This document shows, piece by piece, positions 1 through 7,659 of a stretch of DNA of 44,139 nt. The first letter of the stretch is position 1. Each line of letters begins with the position of its first letter. The notes under the pieces were generated by a model. The model was given only the letters and a program-made list of their open reading frames with translations, did not search any database and was not told where the DNA came from. Source of the stretch: CBDFKQ01 sp965248855 (GTDB taxonomy: Bacteria; Bacteroidota; Bacteroidia; Cytophagales; 172606-1); NCBI GenBank assembly GCA_965248855.1, contig CBDFKQ010000016.1, positions 1-44,139 on the forward strand. The letters run 5' to 3'. Position numbers and translations under genes: made by a program.

Positions 1-37
1 TTATACGTTATTAAACACAAATAAAATTTCAATAACC

Positions 38-45
38 TATATTTG
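38..45 (+). promoter_or_regulatory. putative -7 box of proS promoter
   Basis: TATATTTG matches the Bacteroidota -7 consensus TAnnTTTG exactly. It would start transcription near position 50 and give proS a leader of about 115 nt that is almost pure A+T. No convincing -33 TTG lies at the ideal distance, so the call rests on the -7 box alone. Confidence 0.4.
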
Positions 46-165
46 CAGTTATAAATTAAAATATTATCTATTTTTTTTATAAATATATTTAATATATAAC
101 AAAATTAATACCATTTAAATTATAAAAACATTAAAATTCAATTAAAATAAATCATTTACAATACA

Positions 166-1641
166 ATGAGCAAAGGATTACCAAAAAGAAGTGAAGATTT
201 TTCGGCGTGGTATAACGAATTGGTTAAAAAAGCTGATCTGGCAGAAAGTTCTGCAGTTAGAGGTTGTATGATTATAAAACCTTACGGCTATGCTATATGG
301 GAGAAAATGCAATCTCAATTAGATAAAATGTTTAAAGAAACAGGTCATTCTAATGCATATTTTCCACTATTTATACCAAAATCTTTTTTAAGTAAAGAAG
401 CCAGTCATGTTGATGGCTTTGCAAAGGAATGTGCAGTAGTAACACATTATCGATTAAAAAACGACCCAAACGGGAAAGGTGTAATTGTTGACCCCGATGC
501 AAAGTTGGAAGAAGAATTAATCGTGAGGCCAACTTCGGAAACCATTATTTGGAGTACTTTTAAAACGTGGATACAATCCTATCGTGATTTGCCCTTACTG
601 ATAAACCAATGGGCAAATGTGGTAAGATGGGAAATGAGAACCAGATTATTTTTGCGAACTACCGAATTTCTATGGCAGGAAGGCCACACAGCACATGCTA
701 CAAGGCAGGAAGCTGTTGATGAAACTTTGCAAATGCTTGAAATTTATTTTGAATTTGCCGAAAATTTTATGGCTGTTCCTGTTGTAAAAGGAATTAAAAC
801 AGTTAATGAACGATTTGCCGGGGCGGAGGATACTTATTGTATTGAGGCCTTGATGCAAGATGGAAAAGCATTGCAGGCAGGTACTTCACACTTTTTAGGT
901 CAAAATTTTGCAAAAGCTTTCGATGTTAAATTTTCGAACCGCGAAAACAAACTTGAGGAAGTTTGGGGAACATCGTGGGGAGTAAGTACACGTTTAATGG
1001 GGGCCTTGATAATGGCACATTCAGATGATGAAGGATTGGTATTGCCCCCTAAGTTAGCACCTATACAAATTGTTATCGTACCTATTATAAAAACACAGGA
1101 ACAACTTGATTTAATTTTTGATAAAATAAATCCGATAAAAAAAGAATTAATGGCCCTAGGCTATTCTGTTAAGTTTGATGACAGAGATTCGTTTAGCCCC
1201 GGTTTTAAATTTGCCGAATGGGAATTAAAAGGCGTGCCATTAAGGATTGCTGTCGGACCAAGGGATTTGGAAAATAATACTGTTGAAATTGCAAGGCGAG
1301 ATACTAAAGTAAAAGCCACATATTCTTTTGATGGACAACTTGTATTAACAATTCAAAATCTTTTAAATGAAATTCAAGAAAATATTTATTTAAAAGCTTT
1401 AAATTTTAGAAAAAGTTTTACTCACAAAGTTGAAACCTACGATGAATTTAAACAAAAATTAGATGAAGGAGGATTTGTGTTGGCTCACTGGGATGGAACA
1501 ACCGAAACAGAAGAAAAAATCAAAGAAGAAACTAAAGCAACTATTCGTTGCATACCAATTGATGCACCATATGAAGATGGAAAATGTATATTTTCGGGTA
1601 AAGTTTCTGAGAGGAGGGTAATTTTTGCAAGAGCCTATTAG
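166..1641 (+). CDS. proS: prolyl-tRNA synthetase, short archaeal/eukaryotic type
   Basis: Charges tRNA-Pro with proline in the cytoplasm. At 491 residues it has the length of the ProS type without the roughly 180-residue INS editing domain of the E. coli enzyme. Class II motifs are visible: RPTSETI near residue 125, the motif 2 region RWEMRTRLFLRTTEFLWQEG near 150-170, and the GTSHFLGQNFAKAF stretch near 240. The anticodon-binding domain follows from about 295, and the protein ends in the Tyr (ARAY) typical of this subfamily. The ATG at 166 has no Shine-Dalgarno sequence, which is normal in this phylum. It stands alone, with a weak hairpin behind it. Identification is secure. Confidence 0.97.
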   Translation: MSKGLPKRSEDFSAWYNELVKKADLAESSAVRGCMIIKPYGYAIWEKMQSQLDKMFKETGHSNAYFPLFIPKSFLSKEASHVDGFAKECAVVTHYRLKNDPNGKGVIVDPDAKLEEELIVRPTSETIIWSTFKTWIQSYRDLPLLINQWANVVRWEMRTRLFLRTTEFLWQEGHTAHATRQEAVDETLQMLEIYFEFAENFMAVPVVKGIKTVNERFAGAEDTYCIEALMQDGKALQAGTSHFLGQNFAKAFDVKFSNRENKLEEVWGTSWGVSTRLMGALIMAHSDDEGLVLPPKLAPIQIVIVPIIKTQEQLDLIFDKINPIKKELMALGYSVKFDDRDSFSPGFKFAEWELKGVPLRIAVGPRDLENNTVEIARRDTKVKATYSFDGQLVLTIQNLLNEIQENIYLKALNFRKSFTHKVETYDEFKQKLDEGGFVLAHWDGTTETEEKIKEETKATIRCIPIDAPYEDGKCIFSGKVSERRVIFARAY

Positions 1642-1664
1642 AAAAAAGAAATTTTTTCTTTTTC
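1642..1664 (+). terminator. weak hairpin after proS
   Basis: Directly after the stop codon GAAAAAAGAAA can pair with TTTCTTTTTC, giving a stem of A-U pairs with two G-C pairs, followed by a T-rich stretch. It is plausible as an intrinsic terminator but thermodynamically weak. Confidence 0.35.
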
Positions 1665-1903
1665 TATCTTATTAATCAATATTTAACAAATTTACTTTTT
1701 AAATCTTAACGATTATTTGATTTTTTTTTGAAAAGAAGAAGTTTTATTTAGAAATGCTTTAAATTATGAATATACTGATATAAATAAAATCATAATCTAT
1801 AAAGATATCTGAATAAGCATTGCTAATCATGTCTTTTGACAGCTCAAACCATATATTGTGAGAGTATTACCTAAAATAGAAAAAAAGATAATTTAGAAAG
1901 CAC
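1665..1903. other. AT-rich intergenic stretch, nothing recognised
   Basis: About 240 bases between proS and the higBA promoter. I see no open frame of useful length on either strand, no repeat and no RNA gene. Confidence 0.5.
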
Positions 1904-1942
1904 TTGATACGTGACACGTTTCACAATATATTTGTATTGTGA
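1904..1942 (+). promoter_or_regulatory. higBA promoter with overlapping operator palindromes
   Basis: A TTG at 1904-1906 and a perfect Bacteroidota -7 box TATATTTG at 1927-1934 are 20 bp apart. Two dyads lie on this promoter: ACGTGACACGT (1909-1919) between the boxes, and TCACAATA...TATTGTGA (arms 1921-1928 and 1935-1942), which is centred on the -7 box and runs into the GTG start codon of the toxin frame. HigA-type antitoxins repress their own promoters by binding palindromes, so autoregulation is the natural reading (inference). Transcription would begin about where translation begins. Confidence 0.6.
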
Positions 1943-2231
1943 TCATAAGTTTTAAACATAAGGGACTTAAAAACTACTTTGAAAAAGGAGATGATTCTAA
2001 GTTGCCCGCGATCCATCTTGAAAGGATATCTGATATTCTTGCTCTTTTAAATTCAGCAAGTTCAATTAAAGATTAATGGTTCCAACTTTCAAAACTCATC
2101 AGCTAAAAGGAAGCAGGAAAGGAACTTGGTCAATGACTGTACAAGCTATTTGGAGAATTACATTCAATATTGAAAATGATAAGGTTGAAGTCATTTCAAT
2201 TGAAGACGTTCATTACGAAGATTACCATTAA
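1939..2231 (+). pseudogene. higB: HigB-type toxin (RelE superfamily), frameshifted
   Basis: Two reading frames together give a complete HigB toxin, a ribosome-dependent mRNA endonuclease. From the GTG at 1939 the first frame reads SFKHKGLKNYFEKGD... and stops at a TAA around 2074. The second frame then gives MVPTFKTHQLKGSRKGTWSM, QAIWRITF and IEDVHY, ending at the TAA at 2229-2231. Restoring one T in GATTAATGG (giving GATTTAATGG) fuses both into a protein of about 98 residues with the family's LKG.RKG and WRI.F motifs. The toxin is therefore broken by a one-base deletion while its antitoxin is intact. A sequencing error in the T run cannot be excluded. Confidence 0.8.
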
Positions 2232-2241
2232 AAAAACAAAT

Positions 2242-2532
2242 ATGATACAACATAACGCACCACATCCGGGAAGAATTTTAAGGTATCATGTTGATGCAAC
2301 CAAAAAAACCGTTACCAATGTTGCAAAAGGACTTGGTATAAGCAGAAAGGTTTTATCTGATATTTTAAACGGCAAGGCCGGGATATCCGCAGAGATGGCA
2401 ATAAGGTTATCTAAAGCTTTTCATACTTCACCTGAACTCTGGGTAAATTTGCAATCTAATTTTGAACTATCCAAAGCAGTAAAGTCGGTGGACACTTCTT
2501 GTGTTGAAGAGTTTGAACAAGTGGAACCTTAG
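2242..2532 (+). CDS. higA: HigA-type antitoxin, HTH_XRE domain
   Basis: Small DNA-binding antitoxin that neutralises HigB and represses the operon. The 96-residue protein starts MIQHNAPHPGRILR, the usual opening of this family (HPGEIL-like). A helix-turn-helix follows (VTNVAKGLGISRKVLSDIL, about residues 25-43), then NGKAGISAEMAIRLSKAF and the family signature SPELWVNLQSNFEL. A longer in-frame start at 2170 lies inside the toxin sequence and adds low-complexity residues unlike the family, so ATG 2242 is preferred. The gene sits 10 bp after the higB stop and is undamaged. Confidence 0.88.
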   Translation: MIQHNAPHPGRILRYHVDATKKTVTNVAKGLGISRKVLSDILNGKAGISAEMAIRLSKAFHTSPELWVNLQSNFELSKAVKSVDTSCVEEFEQVEP

Positions 2533-2556
2533 ATATAAATTGAGTTTGATAAAAGG

Positions 2557-2760
2557 ATGGAAAATTCTGAAGAAATAATATTCTTAATTAATACTTACCT
2601 CAAAGTAAATAGTCCGAATTCATAGGATAGTAATAAGTTTCTTTATGATCTTCAGAACCATGAATGTAGAAATGCATAGAAAGAGTATTTTTATCAATTA
2701 CAGATATCAGAAGAAAAATATGTTCCCAAGGGAATACTTACTAATTGTAGAATGATATAA
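2557..2760 (+). pseudogene. possible decayed small ORF
   Basis: From the ATG at 2557 a frame runs to the TAA at 2758-2760, interrupted only by two TAG codons (2623-2625 and 2677-2679). The segments read like ordinary protein (MENSEEIIFLINTYLKVNSP..., KEYFYQLQISEEKYVPKG). It could be a decayed gene linked to the higBA locus or chance in an AT-rich gap. No family recognised. Confidence 0.25.
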
Positions 2761-2820
2761 GGACTAAATTATTTAATTTTAAAAATGGTTTTTCTTTTTT
2801 GACTTATTGATTGCAGTTAT

Positions 2821-4650
2821 TTACCTAACTTCAAAAATATACCCTGATAAAGGAGGTATATAAGTTGATACTCCTTCACGAAACTGAACTTCTTCTATTC
2901 TTTTATTGCTCAATAAATCTGTAAGAACATATCTTTTATTTTCTGACAACCCTGTTTCGATCCATAATCCTGCAGGTATATGTACGTTTACTTTTTTAGG
3001 TTTTATATCAAAGTTTACCATTATCAATAATTTTTGACTTCTGGTATATCTTAAATATGTATAAACAGTGTTAGTGTCATAATTTGGTTGATTTTTATTT
3101 AAATGTTGTAAATCGAGTAATTTTCCCAATCTAATGGCATCACTGTTTCTGCAGGTGTTAAATAAATTTGAATAAAAAACCGTTAATTTTTTTTGATCTT
3201 CACTTAATTTTTCCCCATCAAATTTCCCTTCGTTCATCCATTTTTGATGTTCAGGTAAGCCCCAATAATCAAAAATTGTTGTTCTTCCGTCTTCTCCACT
3301 AAAACCCTCATGTCCAACGCCCTGCTCACCTACTTCCTGCCCCGAATATAACATTATCGGTCCTGAGTTTAATGTTGATGTAACAATCATCATGGGTATT
3401 CCTTTTTTTGGATCGCTTGCAAAATCTCTTGATGCTACCCGCTGTTCGTCATGATTTTCTATAAACCTCAGCATATTACTATTTATTCCCTGAAGGTTTT
3501 GCCAGCATACAGAAATTTCGTCAGCGTTTGCCCTGCCTTGTATAACAGCCTTTAAAGTATCATAAAGGCCGACTTTATCATACAAAAAATTAAATTTCCC
3601 TTTTGTAATATAATTTTTGTATTCTTTAGGATTATAAATCTCGGCAATAAAAATAATGTCTTTATTTATTTCATGTACTTGTGGTATTACCCAATTCCAA
3701 AATTCGACAGGTACCATTTCAACCATATCACACCTAAAGCCATCAACATTTTTCTTCGCCCAAAAAATTAAAATGTCTTTCATTTTAAACCATGTATCGG
3801 GTGTTGGATTAAAATGTTTCTCACCGCCATGTTGAAAGTCGATACCATAATTTAATTTTACAGTTTCATACCAATCGTTAACTGTAGGTGTTGGGTTCAT
3901 TTGGTCGTTACCGGTTGCTTTTGCCGGAAATTCATAAAATTTATCATCCCGGCCATTTAAATGAAGGTTAGGAATATTATTTTTTATGGGAACTACAAAT
4001 GCTTTTCCTGGGAAATAATAAAAATTATTATTAGGTAAAAAAGATTTGGTTTTATCATCTTTCTCACCAAGGTTTATAACATTGAAGGGTTTAGAATCGG
4101 AATGATATCCTCTTGCAACATGATTGGGAACAAAATCAATGATTACTTTTAAATTATTGCGATGGGTACGTGCAACAAGTTCTTCAAATTCCTGCATTCT
4201 TGCTCTTACATTTACCGCTAAATCAGGATCAACATCATAATAATCTTTAATTGCATAAGGCGAGCCTGCAAGGCCCTTTACAATATCGGGATCGTCTTTT
4301 TTAATGTCATATTTTTTATAATTTGTTACAGTTGCATGTTCAATTATTCCTGTATAAAAAACGTGGGTAAATCCCATTGTTTTTATATGAACAAGGGCAG
4401 TATCAGTAATATCATTAAATTTTCCGCAACCATTTTCTTCGATGGTGCCCCAGGTTTTATTTTTAGTTTGTCTGTTTCCAAATAACCTTGGTAAAAGTTG
4501 ATATATAATTAATTTATTGTCTTTGATATCTTCTTTAAGTAAAAAATTCCTTTCATCATCCAGTTGATTAGAATCGGTATTCATATTCTTGCACGAAATA
4601 AATAATGTTTGATATACTAATAAAATAAAAAAAATATTTTTAAGCTTCAT
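2821..4650 (-). CDS. alpha-amylase family (GH13) lipoprotein
   Basis: Predicted glycoside hydrolase acting on alpha-glucans. A lipoprotein signal runs to Cys20 (LFISC) followed by N-M-N, so the enzyme is anchored to a membrane and probably faces the periplasm or cell surface. The four GH13 regions are in order: DFVPNH (D172, H177), GFRCD with the nucleophile D308, FIAEIY with the acid/base E337, and FIENHD with the transition-state stabiliser D401. All catalytic residues are present. A beta-rich C-terminal domain closes the 609 residues. No SusC/SusD genes adjoin it, so it is not part of a visible polysaccharide locus. Substrate (starch, maltodextrin or a transglycosylase acceptor) cannot be told from sequence. 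Confidence 0.9.
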   Translation of the reverse strand: MKLKNIFFILLVYQTLFISCKNMNTDSNQLDDERNFLLKEDIKDNKLIIYQLLPRLFGNRQTKNKTWGTIEENGCGKFNDITDTALVHIKTMGFTHVFYTGIIEHATVTNYKKYDIKKDDPDIVKGLAGSPYAIKDYYDVDPDLAVNVRARMQEFEELVARTHRNNLKVIIDFVPNHVARGYHSDSKPFNVINLGEKDDKTKSFLPNNNFYYFPGKAFVVPIKNNIPNLHLNGRDDKFYEFPAKATGNDQMNPTPTVNDWYETVKLNYGIDFQHGGEKHFNPTPDTWFKMKDILIFWAKKNVDGFRCDMVEMVPVEFWNWVIPQVHEINKDIIFIAEIYNPKEYKNYITKGKFNFLYDKVGLYDTLKAVIQGRANADEISVCWQNLQGINSNMLRFIENHDEQRVASRDFASDPKKGIPMMIVTSTLNSGPIMLYSGQEVGEQGVGHEGFSGEDGRTTIFDYWGLPEHQKWMNEGKFDGEKLSEDQKKLTVFYSNLFNTCRNSDAIRLGKLLDLQHLNKNQPNYDTNTVYTYLRYTRSQKLLIMVNFDIKPKKVNVHIPAGLWIETGLSENKRYVLTDLLSNKRIEEVQFREGVSTYIPPLSGYIFEVR

Positions 4651-5026
4651 ATTTACCGGTTAAAAATGATTAAAGATGGCAATGATAAAAATTTAAATAA
4701 CCGGTTTTAAGAAAGGGTTTGCAAATAAAATTATTTGTAAAGTTTATTTGCAAATAAATAAAATTATAAAATTTATTATACGACATAATTTATTTTTTGG
4801 CTGAAAAATAAATTTTATAGTAACAAAAAAAATAATTATTTTTTTTAATCATATTTTAATTTTCTTTTAATAAGGTTTTAATTGATTAAAACCATATTTG
4901 AGTGTAGAAAATGTAAAATGATTAAGTAATATAATTATTTTTTTTATTTCTTTAAATAAAACGAAATTATAAAGCTATCAATATAAACATAAAATTATAA
5001 AAATTTTGTACTGAGGTTAAATATGG
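4651..5026. other. very AT-rich divergent intergenic region
   Basis: Region between the amylase start and the response regulator. It consists mostly of A/T runs with poly-T tracts near 4850 and 4940. No ORF was found. It must hold the amylase promoter, but I cannot place it confidently. Confidence 0.5.
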
Positions 5027-5061
5027 AAAAAGCTTTCGTCTCTGTCGAGAGCCTTTTTTTT
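5027..5061 (+). terminator. intrinsic terminator, possible end of a small RNA
   Basis: GCTTTCG (5032-5038) pairs with CGAGAGC (5046-5052), including one G-U pair, around a 7-nt loop. The stem is flanked by AAAAA before and eight T after. It is a textbook bidirectional terminator, yet no gene ends here: the amylase starts at 4650 on the minus strand and the regulator starts at 5139 on the plus strand. It would stop a short plus-strand transcript that begins in the preceding AT-rich region, or act as an attenuator. Confidence 0.65.
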
Positions 5062-5138
5062 GCCTTTATAAAAATACATTTTTTATAAACCTTTACTTTA
5101 TAATTAATAAATTACATTTGGAAAACCCCTTTAAAATC

Positions 5139-5816
5139 ATGAGGATATTAGTTGTTGAAGACGAGCCCAAAGTAGCATCATTTATTAAAAAAGGACTTGA
5201 AGAACAGGCTTATGAGGTTGAAGTTGCTTATGATGGTTTTATTGGCCAAAAAATGGCACTCAGTAATCCATATGATATTATATTATTGGATATCAACCTC
5301 CCGCAAATAAATGGTTTTGAAGTTTGTAAGAATATAAGGAGTAATAATGTTAAAACTCCCGTTTTAATGCTTACTGCTTTTGGAACTACCGATTATAAAA
5401 TAACCGGTTTTGATAACGGTGCAGATGATTATTTAGTAAAACCATTTGAATTTAGAGAGTTACTTGCCCGCATAAAAGCGTTGCATAAAAGAGCTTCAGA
5501 TTCATCTACTCATAATAACATTCTTAAAGTGGCCGATTTAATTTTAAATAATGATGAAAAATCTGTAAAACGGGCAGGAAAAGTAATTGAACTTACTGCA
5601 AAAGAATTTGCATTGCTCGATTATCTGATAAGGAATAAAGGAAAGGTAGTTTCGCGTGTAGATATTGCCGAAAAAGTTTGGGAGATAACTTTTGATACAG
5701 GCACCAACGTAATAGATGTATATGTTAATTTTCTAAGAAAAAAAATTGATAAAGATTTTCCTAAAAAATTAATTCATACAGTAGTGGGAATGGGATATAT
5801 TTTGAAGGAAGAATGA
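5139..5816 (+). CDS. OmpR/PhoB-family response regulator (orphan)
   Basis: DNA-binding response regulator of 225 residues. The receiver domain (1-120) has the acidic pocket E7/D8, the phosphoacceptor D51 (LLDINLP), LTAFG and the conserved Lys in VKPFEF. The C-terminal winged helix (about 130-225) has the ELTAKEFALLDYL and VIDVYVNFLRKKID motifs. ATG 5139 (MRILVVEDEP) is chosen over the TTG at 5118 because receivers begin here. No histidine kinase is adjacent: the next gene is convergent and unrelated. The closest relatives in this phylum are usually paired with a heavy-metal-type kinase, so the missing partner is notable. Target genes unknown. Confidence 0.92.
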   Translation: MRILVVEDEPKVASFIKKGLEEQAYEVEVAYDGFIGQKMALSNPYDIILLDINLPQINGFEVCKNIRSNNVKTPVLMLTAFGTTDYKITGFDNGADDYLVKPFEFRELLARIKALHKRASDSSTHNNILKVADLILNNDEKSVKRAGKVIELTAKEFALLDYLIRNKGKVVSRVDIAEKVWEITFDTGTNVIDVYVNFLRKKIDKDFPKKLIHTVVGMGYILKEE

Positions 5817-5830
5817 TAGTTTATTTTAAT

Positions 5831-6379
5831 TTATAACCGGTACTGCTTTTCAGCCAGATTTCCCGGCAGGTCGCTCGCCTGAATAATTATTTTATCCCCA
5901 TCTAAATTGTCATTTTCTTTTACAATAGTATACAGCCAGTAATCACCTTGGTTGAATGCATGGCCTCTCTCCAGTAAAGCACCATCTTGATTATAAATAT
6001 TTATTTTAACAAATTTTACTTTAAAATCATCTATAACTTTTACTCTTATAGTATCACCTATTCTGCCCTGGTAGTTTGTCAGATCGATTTCAGATATATC
6101 GGGTGCATTGAGAAAGTCGGCAACCGCAATGGTGTAAGCGGTTTTAAAATTATTATCAACACCTTTTTCATAAACAGATTTAATGTTGCTGTCAAGCATT
6201 TGGGTTTTGGCATAAATCATTGCTTGTTGTAAATGATTTTGAGCTTCATTTTTATTATCAGAATCTGTGTTCTCTTCAAATTCATCAAATAATTTTTCTA
6301 ATTTTCGTCTAAAAACTATTGCAGATTCATTTTCACCATTCGAAGTTTTCCAAATAACTTTATTACTTATTTCCGACAT
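5831..6379 (-). CDS. conserved protein of unknown function
   Basis: I do not recognise the family. The 182 residues are soluble, without signal peptide or membrane segment. The first 90 are charged and helical (KLEKLFDEFEE, NEAQNHLQQAMIYAK). The rest looks like a beta-sandwich (IRVKVIDDFKVKFVKINIYNQDG, YWLYTIV, IIIQASDLPGN), the kind of Ig-like fold that carries short repeats in this phylum. It converges on the response regulator with 14 bp between stops and is probably its own transcription unit. Confidence 0.75.
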   Translation of the reverse strand: MSEISNKVIWKTSNGENESAIVFRRKLEKLFDEFEENTDSDNKNEAQNHLQQAMIYAKTQMLDSNIKSVYEKGVDNNFKTAYTIAVADFLNAPDISEIDLTNYQGRIGDTIRVKVIDDFKVKFVKINIYNQDGALLERGHAFNQGDYWLYTIVKENDNLDGDKIIIQASDLPGNLAEKQYRL

Positions 6380-6522
6380 AAAATCTTACAGTTATTATAA
6401 ACATTAAAAATATTGAATAACGATTTAAACAGAATTTTAGAAAATATAATTAATATTTTCTAAAATATAAAATAATTAATTTCTTCTTATCTGTTTAATT
6501 ATTGAATCGTATTAAATATATT

Positions 6523-6560
6523 AAAAAAAAAGCCTTTCATTTAATGAAAGGCTTTTTTTT
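6523..6560 (-). terminator. rpoD terminator, bidirectional
   Basis: GCCTTTCAT (6532-6540) and ATGAAAGGC (6544-6552) form a 9-bp perfect stem with a 3-nt loop, flanked by runs of A and T. It lies 16 bp beyond the rpoD stop on the minus strand. Confidence 0.9.
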
Positions 6561-6575
6561 AATATATTAATTATC

Positions 6576-7439
6576 CTATCCTAAATAAGGTTTTAATGCT
6601 TTGCTTCTGGAGGTATGACGCAGGCGTCTGATTGCTTTTTCTTTTATCTGCCTTACTCTCTCACGGGTTAAATTAAACTTTTCACCAATTTCTTCAAGAG
6701 TCATAGTGTGCTCTCCATTTAAACCAAAATACAAAGTAACAACGTCAGCTTCTCTTTGAGTAAGTGTGGATAATGCTCTTTGTACTTCCCTACGTAATGA
6801 ATCATTTATTAAGCCTGCATCAGGGGTGTCTTCACTATCGTTTTCTAGAACATCCAATAAACTATTTTCTTCACCCTGAACGAAAGGTGCATCCATAGAA
6901 ATATGTCGCCCAGAAATTTTAAGTGTATCTACAACTTCGGAAGTACTTACTTCCAAAACTTCTGCCAATTCATCCGGAGATGGTTCACGTTCAAATTTTT
7001 GTTCTAATTCACTAAATGTTTTTGATATTTTATTTAACGAACCTACCCTGTTCAATGGTAAACGTACAATACGTGATTGTTCTGCCAAAGCTTGTAAAAT
7101 GGATTGACGAATCCACCAAACAGCATATGATATAAATTTAAAACCTCTTGTTTCATCAAAGCGTTGTGCTGCTTTTATCAAGCCTAAATTACCTTCGTTA
7201 ATAAGGTCTCCTAGAGATAAACCCTGGTTTTGATATTGCTTGGCAACAGATACAACGAAACGCAAATTAGCTTTTGTTAATTTTTCAAGTGCCAATTGGT
7301 CCCCTTCCCGAATTCTTTTCGCAAGTTCTACTTCTTCGTCGGGAGTAAGCAAATCAACTTTACCGATCTCCTGAAGGTATTTATCCAGGGATTGACTTTC
7401 ACGGTTAGTGATTTGCTTACTGATTTTTAGTTGTCTCAT
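6576..7439 (-). CDS. rpoD: primary RNA polymerase sigma factor, sigma-70/RpoD
   Basis: Directs RNA polymerase to housekeeping promoters. The 287-residue protein lacks region 1.1, as the Bacteroidota primary sigma factors do. Region 1.2 (LDKYLQEIGKVDLLTPDEE), region 2 with LRFVVSVAKQYQNQGLSLGD and FISYAVWWIRQSI, region 3, and region 4 with LEEIGEKFNLTRERVRQIKE are all present. It is encoded alone, with its own terminator. In this phylum it recognises TTG/TAnnTTTG promoters rather than TTGACA/TATAAT, which agrees with the boxes seen elsewhere in the window. Confidence 0.97.
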   Translation of the reverse strand: MRQLKISKQITNRESQSLDKYLQEIGKVDLLTPDEEVELAKRIREGDQLALEKLTKANLRFVVSVAKQYQNQGLSLGDLINEGNLGLIKAAQRFDETRGFKFISYAVWWIRQSILQALAEQSRIVRLPLNRVGSLNKISKTFSELEQKFEREPSPDELAEVLEVSTSEVVDTLKISGRHISMDAPFVQGEENSLLDVLENDSEDTPDAGLINDSLRREVQRALSTLTQREADVVTLYFGLNGEHTMTLEEIGEKFNLTRERVRQIKEKAIRRLRHTSRSKALKPYLG

Positions 7440-7659
7440 TTTTTTCTATGTTTATCTACTATGTAATTACCTATTTCTCAAACCTTTCTGAGAATAAAAC
7501 CAAATTATATTATATTAAGTTTCTTTATTAAACGAAGCATTTAAATTAATAATACAATAATATAAAAATTAATCAGATTTAGTTACATTTAGTAACCCAT
7601 TAAACCGGATTAATTTTTATATTTATTTTATTTTAAATAAGTTTTGTTTGCAGCAAAAA

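Noticed and set aside
670..858. Minus-strand ORF inside proS
   Set aside because: Shadow of a long, well-recognised gene, with no family features of its own.
2170..2241. Longer start for the HigA antitoxin
   Set aside because: The added residues are the out-of-frame translation of the higB end; the family begins at MIQHNAPHPG.
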